Shown: piece by piece, positions 1-8,082 of the stretch
Numbering within the stretch: the stretch's first letter is position 1
Layout: each line of letters opens with the position of its first letter
DNA from: Nocardioides speluncae
Lineage (GTDB): Bacteria > Actinomycetota > Actinomycetes > Propionibacteriales > Nocardioidaceae
NCBI RefSeq assembly: GCF_003121585.1
Contig: NZ_QEOO01000025.1
Span: 1 to 64,000, forward strand
Length of the DNA stretch: 64,000 nt
Direction of reading: 5' to 3'
Notes under the pieces: model-generated
What the model saw: the letters and a program-made list of their open reading frames with translations, nothing else
Databases searched by the model: none
What the model was told of the DNA's origin: nothing
Position numbers and translations under genes: made by a program

Positions 1-113
1 CTCCAACGGACTGGGGCCTGCTACCCGGCGCTCCGGTACCTACCGGGACGGGACTCACACCCGCCGGCCTGATCCAGCTTCCAGGACGCAACATGACCTC
101 ACACTAGGGCGAG

Positions 114-1001
114 TCAGGCGCGCAACGCCTCTACGGAGAGCCGGGCGGCGTGGCCGATCGCGAAGTCGGCCTCGAGCTGCACCGCCGCCGGGACCGACGA
201 GCGGGTCAGCGCCACCACCGCGATCCGGTCCTCGCCGATCTCCACGACGCCGGCCTCGTGCCGGAGGTCCAGGAAGGTGCCGGTCTTGGAGCGGATCCGG
301 ACGCTGTCGCTGGCCAGCTCGACCGCGAGCCGGTGCATGGTCAGCTGGCGGCCGAGCGCGGCGCGCAGCCGGGCGCAGGCGCCCGGGCTGGCGACGCGGT
401 CCGACCAGACGCGGTCCAACAGGTCGAGCAGCGCCCGCGCGGTCCCGGCGTTCGCGCGCTGGGGGTCGAGCTCCTCGAGGAGGTGACCGCCGTCCGCGGT
501 CCGCCCGGTGGCGGCGAGGCCGAGCCCGACTCCGCTGACCGCGTCCGAGGCGCCGTAGATCGCCCGGATCTGGTGCCGGACCACGATCTCGCGGCATCCG
601 AACCCGGCCAGCCGGCGGTTCACCTCGCCGATGCCGATCCGGTCGAGCAGCAGGTCCGTGGCGGCGTTGTCGCTGACGGCCAGGCTCAGCTGGACCAGGT
701 CCTCCGCGGCCACCCGGCACGGGTGCCGGAACTGCGCGATCCCGGTCGGGCCGCTCGTGGCGCTGCCGGGGGTCACCTCGAACGCCTCCGCCGGGTCCAG
801 GTCGCCGCGCTCGAAGGCGTCGTACACGACCAGCGCGATGGGCAGCTTGACCACCGACGCGAGCGGCCAGACCTGGCCGGCGCCGAATCCGAGCTGTACG
901 CCGCTCGTGAGGTTGCGCGCCAGCAGCGACCCGTGGAGGCCGATGGCCGCCCAGTCGCGCTCGATCTCGGCGACCAGGCCGGCGTGCTCGGGCAGCATCA
1001 C
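114..1001 (-). CDS. Serine beta-lactamase-like protein, probable BlaB-type regulatory protein
   Basis: This 295-residue protein carries the three motifs of serine penicillin-recognising enzymes: SVVK at residues 49-52, SDN at 110-112 and KTG at 239-241. I find no ExxLN omega-loop motif, which holds the deacylating glutamate of class A beta-lactamases, and no signal peptide. It may therefore bind rather than efficiently hydrolyse beta-lactams and act inside the cell. The GTG start overlaps the stop of the LysR gene by four bases (GTGA); an ATG follows directly at 998. From memory, Streptomyces cacaoi has the same arrangement, where BlaB is a beta-lactamase-like protein needed for induction of blaL. 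The regulatory role is inferred from that parallel; a plain hydrolase is the alternative. Confidence 0.75.
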   Translation of the reverse strand: MMLPEHAGLVAEIERDWAAIGLHGSLLARNLTSGVQLGFGAGQVWPLASVVKLPIALVVYDAFERGDLDPAEAFEVTPGSATSGPTGIAQFRHPCRVAAEDLVQLSLAVSDNAATDLLLDRIGIGEVNRRLAGFGCREIVVRHQIRAIYGASDAVSGVGLGLAATGRTADGGHLLEELDPQRANAGTARALLDLLDRVWSDRVASPGACARLRAALGRQLTMHRLAVELASDSVRIRSKTGTFLDLRHEAGVVEIGEDRIAVVALTRSSVPAAVQLEADFAIGHAARLSVEALRA

Positions 1002-1876
1002 GGGAGATCACCACCGAGGCCGCCCGCGAGCCGTGACAGCAGCGCGGCCCGCTCGTCCGCAGCCAGCTCGCCGTCCCCGTCGAGGCGGTAGCCGCGGCTC
1101 AGCGCGAGCCCACCGAGCGCCGCCCAGGCCACTCCCTCCCGCTCGGCCTCGCCGGCCGCGGCGAGCACCGCGTCGCCACGCTCGTGCACCCGGGTCCAGG
1201 CCTCGTCCGCCGACGTACCGACGACGACCTGGTCGGCGCGCAGCCCGGCCGCGAAGCAGGCCTCGCGGAGCCGGTCCCGCACCGCGGGTACGTCGTCCTC
1301 GGCGAGCACGTGCACCGCCCGCGGCGGCAGATCGCGCTCCCGCATCGACCGCCGCAGCTGCTCGAGGAAGAACCGCGCCGCCGGCCCATGATCGTCGTGC
1401 CCGACGCCGAGCGGCACCCGGATCTCGGCCTCGTCGGGTGCCACCGCCCGCAGCCCCAGCTGCGCCGTACCGGCGCTCAGAGCGGCCACCCGCGCCGCCG
1501 GCTCGTCCTCGGCGAAGGTCACCGACCGGCCCGGCAGCCCGCGCCGGATCGCCGCCCGCGAGCGCGCCGACAGGCCGACCGGTACGGCGAGCACCAGGCC
1601 GGGCTCGGACCGCTCGAAGAGGTGGTCGATCCGGTCCGCGCGGGCCAGCAGCTCCTGCGCCAATGGCAGCAGCCGCTCGCCCTCCGCGCTCAGCTCGACC
1701 CGCCGCGAGGTCCGCACCAGCAGCGTCGTACCGAGCCGCTCCTCGAGCGCGGCCACCCGGCGGCTGGCGACCGGCTGCGGCTGGCCACAGCGCTCCGCGC
1801 CGCGGGTGAAGCTGCGCTCGACGGCTACGGCGTGGAACAGGCGCAGCGACTCGACCAGGTCCATGCCGGCAACCAT
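998..1876 (-). CDS. LysR-family regulator, BlaA/AmpR-like
   Basis: The first 60 residues form the winged helix-turn-helix of the LysR family (FHAVAVERSFTRGAERCGQ, then an Arg-rich recognition region and the EERLGTTLLVRTSR segment). The remainder is a shortened effector-binding domain, giving 292 residues. An ATG at 1876 and a second in-frame ATG at 1864 are both possible starts. It reads away from the beta-lactamase gene at 1946 and is translationally coupled to the beta-lactamase-like gene downstream. The likely role is activation of the divergent beta-lactamase gene from the 69-bp intergenic region. I saw no unambiguous T-N11-A operator there. Confidence 0.85.
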   Translation of the reverse strand: MVAGMDLVESLRLFHAVAVERSFTRGAERCGQPQPVASRRVAALEERLGTTLLVRTSRRVELSAEGERLLPLAQELLARADRIDHLFERSEPGLVLAVPVGLSARSRAAIRRGLPGRSVTFAEDEPAARVAALSAGTAQLGLRAVAPDEAEIRVPLGVGHDDHGPAARFFLEQLRRSMRERDLPPRAVHVLAEDDVPAVRDRLREACFAAGLRADQVVVGTSADEAWTRVHERGDAVLAAAGEAEREGVAWAALGGLALSRGYRLDGDGELAADERAALLSRLAGGLGGDLP

Positions 1877-1945
1877 ACGGATTCCGCATCGATCGGCCGT
1901 CGGCGTCTTGGTCTCCGCCCGACCCGTCTGACCACGCTGTCCGGC

Positions 1946-2881
1946 ATGGACTCCCGACTTCCTTCACCTCAGACCTCCCGCCGGACCGTCCTCACCGCCG
2001 GTGCCGTGCTAGCCGCCGGCGCCGTCGTCGGACCTGCCGCGGCCCGCACCGCCCCGATCACCACCCCGAGTGCCTCCCCTGGCAACGATGCGATCGCCGA
2101 GATCGAGCAGCGCCACGACCGCCGGATCGGCCTGTACGCCGTGAACCTGCGCACCGGCCGCGAGCTCGCTCACCGGCCCGACGAGCGGTTCGCGATGTGC
2201 TCGACGTTCAAGACGCTGGCGGTCGCCGCCGTGCTCGCCGGGCGGCTGGTCACCCCGGACCCGCACGTGCTCGGCCGCCGTGCCTACTACCCGCCGTCCA
2301 TGGTCACCGGCGTGGGCTATGCGGCGCGGATGCAGGTCTGGCAGGAGCAGGGCTACGCCCCGACCGTCGCCGAGGTATGCGAGGCGGCCCAGTCCGACAG
2401 CGACAACGCCGCCGCGAACTGGCTGCTCCAGCAGCTCGGCGGCCCCGACGCGATCACCCGCCTCGCCAGGGAGCTGGGCGACTCGGTCACCACGCTGACC
2501 CGGTGGGAGCCCGAGCTGAACGCCTGGGAGCCCGGACAGCAGATCGACACCACGACACCGCGGGCCATGGGCGGGAGCTACGTCGAGCTGCTGCTCGGCC
2601 GCACCCTCGACGGGCCGGACCGGCGGCGGCTGACCCGCTGGATGCTGGCAAGCCGCACCGGCGGCGCGGCCCTGCGCGCGGGTCTGCCGGCGGGCTGGCG
2701 GATCGCGGAGAAGACCGGCTCCGGCGCCTACGGGACTCGGAACGACGTCGGCATCGCGTGGACCGACGGCGACGTACCGATCCTGATCAGCTGCCTGACC
2801 CGGTCGACCGAGCCCGGTGCACCGACCGTGGATGCGCCCCTGGCCGACGTCGCCCGGCACTGCGCCGAGGTACTGGCCTAG
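1946..2881 (+). CDS. bla: Class A beta-lactamase, Tat-exported
   Basis: This 311-residue class A beta-lactamase has STFK at 86-89 (nucleophile Ser86), SDN at 152-154, the omega-loop glutamate in EPELN at 188-192, and KTG at 256-258. The N-terminus has a twin-arginine signal (SRRTVL, residues 11-16) followed by an alanine-rich hydrophobic stretch, so export through the Tat system is expected. It hydrolyses the amide bond of beta-lactam antibiotics outside the membrane. The ATG at 1946 is chosen because it places the Tat motif close to the N-terminus. The gene diverges from the LysR regulator and ends in a CTAG shared with the stop of the convergent ABC exporter gene. Confidence 0.93.
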   Translation: MDSRLPSPQTSRRTVLTAGAVLAAGAVVGPAAARTAPITTPSASPGNDAIAEIEQRHDRRIGLYAVNLRTGRELAHRPDERFAMCSTFKTLAVAAVLAGRLVTPDPHVLGRRAYYPPSMVTGVGYAARMQVWQEQGYAPTVAEVCEAAQSDSDNAAANWLLQQLGGPDAITRLARELGDSVTTLTRWEPELNAWEPGQQIDTTTPRAMGGSYVELLLGRTLDGPDRRRLTRWMLASRTGGAALRAGLPAGWRIAEKTGSGAYGTRNDVGIAWTDGDVPILISCLTRSTEPGAPTVDAPLADVARHCAEVLA

Positions 2882-4677
2882 CCCGACACCTCCACCGGCG
2901 CGTGCGCGGCGATCCGCAGGGCGGCGACGAGCTCGGCGTACAGCTCGTCGCTGCCCAGCAGCTCGTCGTGGGTGCCCATCGCCCGGATCCTCCCGGCCTC
3001 CAGCACCACGATCCGGTCGGCGTCGAGCACCGTGGACAGCCGGTGGGCGATCGTGACCACCGTGCCGCGCTCGGCCTGGCGGCGGATGCCCTCGGCGACC
3101 GCCGCCTCGGTGAGGCCGTCGAGCTGGGCGGTCACCTCGTCGAGCAGCAGGATCTCGGGCGCGGCGACCAGCGCCCGGGCCAGGGCGATCCGCTGCCGCT
3201 CGCCGCCGGAGACCGTGGTCGGGGAGAGCTCGCTGTCCAGCCCGTCGGGCAGGGACCGCACCCGCTCGGTCATCCGGACCACGTCCAGCGCCGCCCATAG
3301 CTCGGCGTCGTCGGCCTGGGGAGCGGCGTACGCAAGGTTGTCGCGCAGGCTGCCGGGCACCAGCGGCGTGTCCTGCTCGACGTAGGCGATCCGGCCGCGC
3401 AGCTGCGGCAGCGGCCACTCGGCGTACGGCGTCCCGTCCAGCAGCATCACTCCGTCGTCGGGGTCGATGAATCGCAGCAGGAGCGAGAACACCGTTGTCT
3501 TGCCGGCACCCGACGGGCCGACGATCGCGAGATGGCCGCGCCGGGGGACGACCAGGCTGACGCCGTCGAGGGCCGGCGGCGCGCCGTCCCGATAGCCGAA
3601 GCGGACGTCGACCAGCTCCACCGCCGCCGCTTCGGAGTCGGCCGGCGGCGCGGGCCGATCGTCCTCGACCGGCTCCAGCTCGAGGGAGACGACCTCGTGG
3701 ATCCGCGCAGCGGCCGCAAGCCCCGACTGCAGCGCGGTGAGGCTCATCGTCAGCATCATGACCGGCCAGGTCAGCCCGAAGAGATAGAGCAGGAACGCCA
3801 CCAGCCCGCTCACCTCGAGCGCGTCCTGCGAGACCCGGTACGCGCCGTACCCGAGGACGAGCATCACCGCGAGGTTCACGCCGGCACCGGTGATCGTCCA
3901 TGCCGTCGTCTCGATCCGCACCGCTTTGACCGCCTTGACCGCGGACCGCTGGGCGTAGGCGCCGATCCGCTCGCTCTCCCGCTCCTCGGCGCGGCTCGCC
4001 TTCACCGTCCGCAGTGCCCGGAGGATGCCTTCGAGGCGGCCGCCCATGTGGCCGATCTCGGCCTGCGCCTCTTCTTGGGCGCGCGCCAGCGCCGGCATCA
4101 GCAGGATTGCGAGTACGGCGACGCCGATGATCACCGCCAGCGTCGTCAGCAGCAGGGGTACGTCGAGCACTGCCATCAGCACCAGGGCGCCGACGATCGA
4201 GATCACGCCGTTGCTGCCGTAGACGATCGTGGTCGTGGTCGCCTCTCGGATCAGCAGCGTGTCGGAGGTGACCCGGGCGACCATCTCGCCGCCGGGCCGG
4301 TCGTCGAGCTCGGACACCCGCACCCTGAGCAGGTGACGAACCAGGCCGGTGCGGGCGGTCAGGATCACCCGCTCGGCCAGGGTGCCGAGCAGGATCCCTT
4401 CGATGAGACCGATAAAGGTGCCGGCCACCAGGAGCAGGGCGAGCACGGTCACCGGGCCTTGCAGCGACGCATCGGTGGCCAGGCCGTCGAGGATCTCCTT
4501 GGTCACCATCGGGGTGGCCAGCTCCGCGGCGGTGCCGGCGAGGCCGAGCCCGACTCCGATGGCCAGGACCCGGCGGTGCGGGCGGACGTACTGCCATAGC
4601 AGGGCCAGCTTCTCGCCGACGGGCAGCTCGGGGGTCTCGCCCGGGTCCGGGCGGGTGACGGGTACGGCGTACGACAC
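2878..4677 (-). CDS. ABC exporter, fused membrane and ATPase domains
   Basis: The 599-residue protein has a type IV ABC exporter layout: an N-terminal six-helix membrane domain (about residues 25-320) followed by an ATPase domain. The Walker A motif GPSGAGKTT lies near residue 390, the signature TVSGGERQR near 490 and the Walker B ILLLDE near 507. The segment after Walker B reads VTAQLD instead of the usual ATSALD. It is a half-transporter, so it probably works as a homodimer exporting a drug or lipid; the substrate cannot be read from sequence. The divergent TetR gene and its operator-like repeat suggest repression relieved by a ligand. Confidence 0.9.
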   Translation of the reverse strand: MSYAVPVTRPDPGETPELPVGEKLALLWQYVRPHRRVLAIGVGLGLAGTAAELATPMVTKEILDGLATDASLQGPVTVLALLLVAGTFIGLIEGILLGTLAERVILTARTGLVRHLLRVRVSELDDRPGGEMVARVTSDTLLIREATTTTIVYGSNGVISIVGALVLMAVLDVPLLLTTLAVIIGVAVLAILLMPALARAQEEAQAEIGHMGGRLEGILRALRTVKASRAEERESERIGAYAQRSAVKAVKAVRIETTAWTITGAGVNLAVMLVLGYGAYRVSQDALEVSGLVAFLLYLFGLTWPVMMLTMSLTALQSGLAAAARIHEVVSLELEPVEDDRPAPPADSEAAAVELVDVRFGYRDGAPPALDGVSLVVPRRGHLAIVGPSGAGKTTVFSLLLRFIDPDDGVMLLDGTPYAEWPLPQLRGRIAYVEQDTPLVPGSLRDNLAYAAPQADDAELWAALDVVRMTERVRSLPDGLDSELSPTTVSGGERQRIALARALVAAPEILLLDEVTAQLDGLTEAAVAEGIRRQAERGTVVTIAHRLSTVLDADRIVVLEAGRIRAMGTHDELLGSDELYAELVAALRIAAHAPVEVSG

Positions 4678-4729
4678 AGCGATGCTCCTCGATCAGTTTG
4701 GTGATCAGCGCAACCAGGCTTGAGTCGAG

Positions 4730-4772
4730 AATAGGACATCAATGTCTCAAAATTCAACAAGAATGTTCTATT
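4730..4772. promoter_or_regulatory. Candidate TetR operator between the ABC exporter and TetR genes
   Basis: Two 10-bp arms, AATAGGACAT at 4730-4739 and ATGTTCTATT at 4763-4772, are inverted repeats matching at 9 of 10 positions. A smaller perfect dyad, GACAT-CA-ATGTC, lies at 4735-4746 inside the element. On the minus strand a plausible promoter for the exporter (TTGAAT, 18 bases, TATTCT) overlaps it. The stretch is AT-rich compared with its surroundings. Binding by the adjacent TetR protein is inferred. Confidence 0.6.
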
Positions 4773-4798
4773 ACGAACCACGCGGATACGATGCGGCC

Positions 4799-5359
4799 AT
4801 GACAGAGACAGGGATCCGCCAGCGCACCCGCAAGGCGATCCTCGACGGCGCGCTCAGCGTCTGGGCGCGCGACTTCACCGCCACGCTGCACGACATCGCG
4901 GACGCCGCCGAGGTCAGCCGCAGCACCCTGCACCGCTACTTCCCCGACCGCCAGTCGCTGGTCGACGCGGCCAAGGACGCGGCAATCGCGGCGCTCGAGG
5001 AGTCCGGCGTCCGGGCCGTCTCGTCAGGCAGCGACGCCGCGGACCAGCTCGACGCGATGCTGCGCGCGACGGTCGACGTCGGCAACGCCGTGATCTTCCT
5101 GTTCTTCGACCCGAACCGCTTCGCCGACATCTGGGAGGGCGACGACGCCGAGGACGCCCATAGCGAGCTGCGTGAGATCGTCACCCGCGCCCAGGCCGAC
5201 GGAGCGGTGGCCGCCGACGTAGCGCCCGACTGGGTGATCAACATGTTCTACGCCGTGGTCTACACGGCCGCGGAGTCGGTCAACGATGGCGCTCTCCCGC
5301 GCCATCGGGCGGGCGAGGTCGCGTCGCGGACCTTCTTCGGCGGGCTCGGCGCGCGCTAG
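4799..5359 (+). CDS. TetR-family transcriptional regulator
   Basis: The 186-residue protein begins with a TetR helix-turn-helix (RTRKAILDGALSVW, then HDIADAAEVSRSTLHRYFPD, about residues 8-50), followed by an all-helical ligand domain. The ATG at 4799 is preferred over an upstream in-frame ATG at 4742, because the extra residues would run through the putative operator and lie before the conserved domain. It diverges from the ABC exporter gene and probably represses it and itself. The stop codon shares a CTAG with the convergent NlpC/P60 gene. Confidence 0.88.
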   Translation: MTETGIRQRTRKAILDGALSVWARDFTATLHDIADAAEVSRSTLHRYFPDRQSLVDAAKDAAIAALEESGVRAVSSGSDAADQLDAMLRATVDVGNAVIFLFFDPNRFADIWEGDDAEDAHSELREIVTRAQADGAVAADVAPDWVINMFYAVVYTAAESVNDGALPRHRAGEVASRTFFGGLGAR

Positions 5360-6705
5360 GGGCGGGCGAAGAAGCTCGGCGCGATCCAGTAGTACATCGA
5401 CACCTCTTCGACGTTCCGACCGGTGCGCGGGGCGTGGATGATCATGCCGTTCCCGGAGTACAGCGCGACGTGGTAGATCGAGTCGGGGTTGCCGTTGTCC
5501 GCCCAGAAGACGAGGTCGCCCGGGCGCAGGTTGCGTGACGAGATCGGTGTCGACTGCCGGTACTGCTCGACCGAGTAGTGCGGCAGGTACTTCCCGCCCG
5601 CGCGCCACGCACCCATCGTCAGTCCGGAGCAGTCCCAGGAGTTCGGGCCCGCCGCGCCCCACTCGTACGGCTCCCCGATCTGCGCCCGCGCGAACCCGAT
5701 CGCGCGCTGCGAGCCGGACGCCGGCGGAGGTGGCGTGGGGTCGGGCTGCGGCGGCGGGTCCGGGTCGGGCTCCGGCTCGGGCTCGGGATCCGGCTCGGGG
5801 GCCGGCGGGTTGGTGGGCTCCGGGTCCGGCGAGGTCGTTGGAGCGGGCGGATCGCTGGGCTCCGGGTCCCGCGTGGGCTCCTCGTGGCCGGCCTCTTCCT
5901 GCGCCGCGGCCGCTGCCTCCTCGGCCGCCTGCTGCTCGAGATCGCGCTGTCGGTCCTCGGCAAGGGCAACCGAGATGTCCTGCAGCCGGGCCAGCTCGGC
6001 GATCAGGTCGTCCTTCTCGGTGGCGACGACCGCTGCCTCGGCACTCGCGTCCGCCTCAGCGTCGCGGGCCTCGTCGCGCGCCGCGGCAGCCTCGTCGGCG
6101 AGCTCCTTCGCATCGGCCCGGGCGTTCTCCGCCCGGGTCGTGGCGATGGTGGCGAGGGTGGCGGCCGCGCGCACCTCGCCGTACCCGCTCTTCAGGGCAC
6201 CCTGTGCGGCGTGCAGCGTGTTCGACCGCTCCATGACGCCGTCGACGCCGTCGGCGTCCATCATCGCGGAGAGCGCGGTCAGCTCGGGGGCGAGCGCGTA
6301 CGACGCGGCGAGGGACCGACCGTAGGCGACCTGGTTCCGCTTCAGGCCGGCCTCGGCGCGGCGCTCACCGGCCTCGGCCACGCGCACCTTCTTGCGCGCC
6401 TGCTGCAGCTCCCACCGCGCACCGTTGTAGGCCTCGGCGGCCTTGGCGGCCTCGATCGCGGCGTTCTGGAGCCGCTGGTTGGCGAGCACCAGGTCGGCCC
6501 GGACGGCGGCGACATCGCGGGCCTTGACCCGGGCCGCCTTCCGGGCGGCGTCCACGTCCGCCTGGCTGGGGGCGTCGTCGGTCGGGTCGGCGTGGGCGAC
6601 CGAGCCGGCCAGGCCGAGCGCGGCGACGACGGCGAGTGCCGACGCACCGGCGACCGACGTACGGATCGGTCCGCCGCTCCGCCCGCCCCTCCGCCAGCCC
6701 CGCAT
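5356..6705 (-). CDS. Secreted NlpC/P60 peptidoglycan endopeptidase with coiled coil
   Basis: The 449-residue protein has a signal peptide (hydrophobic residues about 20-40, ending AHA). A long alanine/glutamate-rich coiled coil follows (about 45-260), then a proline/glutamate/aspartate-rich linker and a C-terminal NlpC/P60 domain. The catalytic cysteine is in WDCSGL, with a histidine in YHVALYSG. Such enzymes (RipA-like) cut peptide stems of peptidoglycan during cell division; the coiled coil may hold the enzyme inactive or tether it. The ATG at 6705 is preferred over one at 6780, because AAGGAG sits just before it and the signal peptide then begins at once. The specific bond cut is not shown. 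Confidence 0.87.
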   Translation of the reverse strand: MRGWRRGGRSGGPIRTSVAGASALAVVAALGLAGSVAHADPTDDAPSQADVDAARKAARVKARDVAAVRADLVLANQRLQNAAIEAAKAAEAYNGARWELQQARKKVRVAEAGERRAEAGLKRNQVAYGRSLAASYALAPELTALSAMMDADGVDGVMERSNTLHAAQGALKSGYGEVRAAATLATIATTRAENARADAKELADEAAAARDEARDAEADASAEAAVVATEKDDLIAELARLQDISVALAEDRQRDLEQQAAEEAAAAAQEEAGHEEPTRDPEPSDPPAPTTSPDPEPTNPPAPEPDPEPEPEPDPDPPPQPDPTPPPPASGSQRAIGFARAQIGEPYEWGAAGPNSWDCSGLTMGAWRAGGKYLPHYSVEQYRQSTPISSRNLRPGDLVFWADNGNPDSIYHVALYSGNGMIIHAPRTGRNVEEVSMYYWIAPSFFARP

Positions 6706-6795
6706 CGCCCGCTCCTTCGAGTCTGAGGCCTCGGATCCCGCCTCGTTTGCCAGCCTCATCACCCGAGGCACTCTGTGCACGCTAATGCTCTTGAG

Positions 6796-6837
6796 TCACA
6801 AGCGAAACAGTTTTCACAGAAAAGTTCATCTGTCACG
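6796..6837. promoter_or_regulatory. Three TCAC repeats upstream of the NlpC/P60 gene
   Basis: TCACA at 6796-6800, TCACA at 6814-6818 and TCACG at 6833-6837 are spaced 18-19 bp apart, about 90-130 bp upstream of the NlpC/P60 start. The arrangement resembles phased sites for a response regulator on one face of the helix. MtrA is known to control cell-wall hydrolases in actinobacteria. This match is only suggestive. Confidence 0.25.
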
Positions 6838-6889
6838 GCGTGTCGGCTTGACGAACTACATCGTTGTAATTCGCGAACGTGCGCTGGAG

Positions 6890-8053
6890 TCAGCGCTTGT
6901 CGAGCGAGAGCTCGCTGTCGTCGGGGTCGTCGACGACCTCGGCGGTCACCTCGACGGACACCTTGCGCAGGCGGACCTTGCGCGGCTTGCGCTCGCGCTC
7001 CTCATCGTCCACGGGTACGACGGAGGTCGTGGTCGTCGGATGCGAGGCGAGGCCGAAGCGATCGAACTTCTGGCCGCTGGCTATCGCGCCCAGGTAGAAG
7101 GCGATCAGCGCGATGACGACGCCGGCGATGTCGTCGGCGACGTAGTGCCAGCCGAAGTAGAGGGTCGCCACGATCGTGATCGCGAAGTTGATCCAGAAGA
7201 CCCAGTGCAGGACCCGTGAGCGGATCGTGTACTGCACCATCAGCGCCACCAGCAGGGTGATCGCGACGTGCAGGCTGGCGAAGCCGGCGACAGAGTTCAC
7301 CGCCCCGGCGTACTCATAGAACCGGAAGGTGGTGCGCCCGTTGAACAGCGCCTCCATCAGCTGGGTGGCGCCGGTCTCGTCGAGGTCGCGGTAGAGCCAC
7401 GGGTACTCGAAGCCGGGGCCGAGCGTCGGCATCATGTAGTACGACGCGGTGCCCAGCGACCAGGCGACGCACTGCGAGGTGGCGAACCAGTATCCGAAGG
7501 ACAGGTTGCGCGACCACACCAGCCAGGCGGCCAGTGCGAGCGGCACCAGTGGCAGGAACCACAGGTAGATCGTGGACAGGAAGTGCGCCACGATGCCGGA
7601 GCCGAACAGGTCGTGCAGGACGATCGCCGGCTCGCTGCCGAAGAAGAGCCAGCGGTCCATCAGGTGCAGAGAGCGGTCGTAGTCGTTGCGAGTCTCGAGG
7701 CCGCGGACGAACGGCAGGAACGACTTCAGGTTCCGGTAGCTCACATAGGTGATGTAGAAGCAGACCAGGCCCATCACCACGAGCAGGAGACGGTCGCGGG
7801 TCCAGTGGCTGCGCAGCCGCTCCGCCGCGACAGCCTTCATCTTCGCCGGGTTGCCACGCGTCACCCAGAGTGTGCGCGGCAGCAGATCGAGGAGGAGCGC
7901 ACCGAGGACGATCAGCGGCAGGCGAATCCAGGCCGGGCCGAGGAACCCCTCAGGGTCGATCAGCGGCCGATTGATGCTGATCGAGGTAATCACCGCGAGC
8001 GACCCCATGATGGTTGCAACCCCAACGAGGAGTACGTAAGCCCTGCGATGCAC
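6890..8053 (-). CDS. PAP2-superfamily membrane phosphatase/inositol phosphotransferase-like protein
   Basis: The 387-residue protein has about six to eight membrane helices and a charged, probably cytoplasmic, C-terminal tail. Two active-site-like motifs are seen: GFASLHVA, with the histidine of PAP2 motif C2, and GWHYVADDIAG, which matches motif C3. This pairing is typical of the Aur1/inositol-phosphotransferase branch of PAP2 proteins. Such proteins act on lipid phosphates or transfer phospho-head groups at the outer membrane face. The substrate is unknown. The gene stands alone between the NlpC/P60 gene and the thiamine transporter. Confidence 0.8.
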   Translation of the reverse strand: MHRRAYVLLVGVATIMGSLAVITSISINRPLIDPEGFLGPAWIRLPLIVLGALLLDLLPRTLWVTRGNPAKMKAVAAERLRSHWTRDRLLLVVMGLVCFYITYVSYRNLKSFLPFVRGLETRNDYDRSLHLMDRWLFFGSEPAIVLHDLFGSGIVAHFLSTIYLWFLPLVPLALAAWLVWSRNLSFGYWFATSQCVAWSLGTASYYMMPTLGPGFEYPWLYRDLDETGATQLMEALFNGRTTFRFYEYAGAVNSVAGFASLHVAITLLVALMVQYTIRSRVLHWVFWINFAITIVATLYFGWHYVADDIAGVVIALIAFYLGAIASGQKFDRFGLASHPTTTTSVVPVDDEERERKPRKVRLRKVSVEVTAEVVDDPDDSELSLDKR

Positions 8054-8082
8054 CCAGGCAGTCTAGAGAACCGGGCAAGGCA

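Noticed and set aside
33..46. Short palindrome CCGGTACCTACCGG near the left edge
   Set aside because: It lies next to the window edge with no visible partner gene upstream, and 6-bp arms are common in GC-rich DNA. It could be a terminator, but there is no way to judge.
5720..5900. Tandem repeat in the NlpC/P60 gene
   Set aside because: The repetition reflects a Pro/Glu/Asp-rich linker of low complexity in the protein, which is normal for this family, and is not a separate DNA element.
6706..6890. Possible c-di-AMP (ydaO) riboswitch before the NlpC/P60 gene
   Set aside because: Such riboswitches often precede cell-wall hydrolases in actinobacteria, but I could not find the conserved core elements or a matching fold in this leader.
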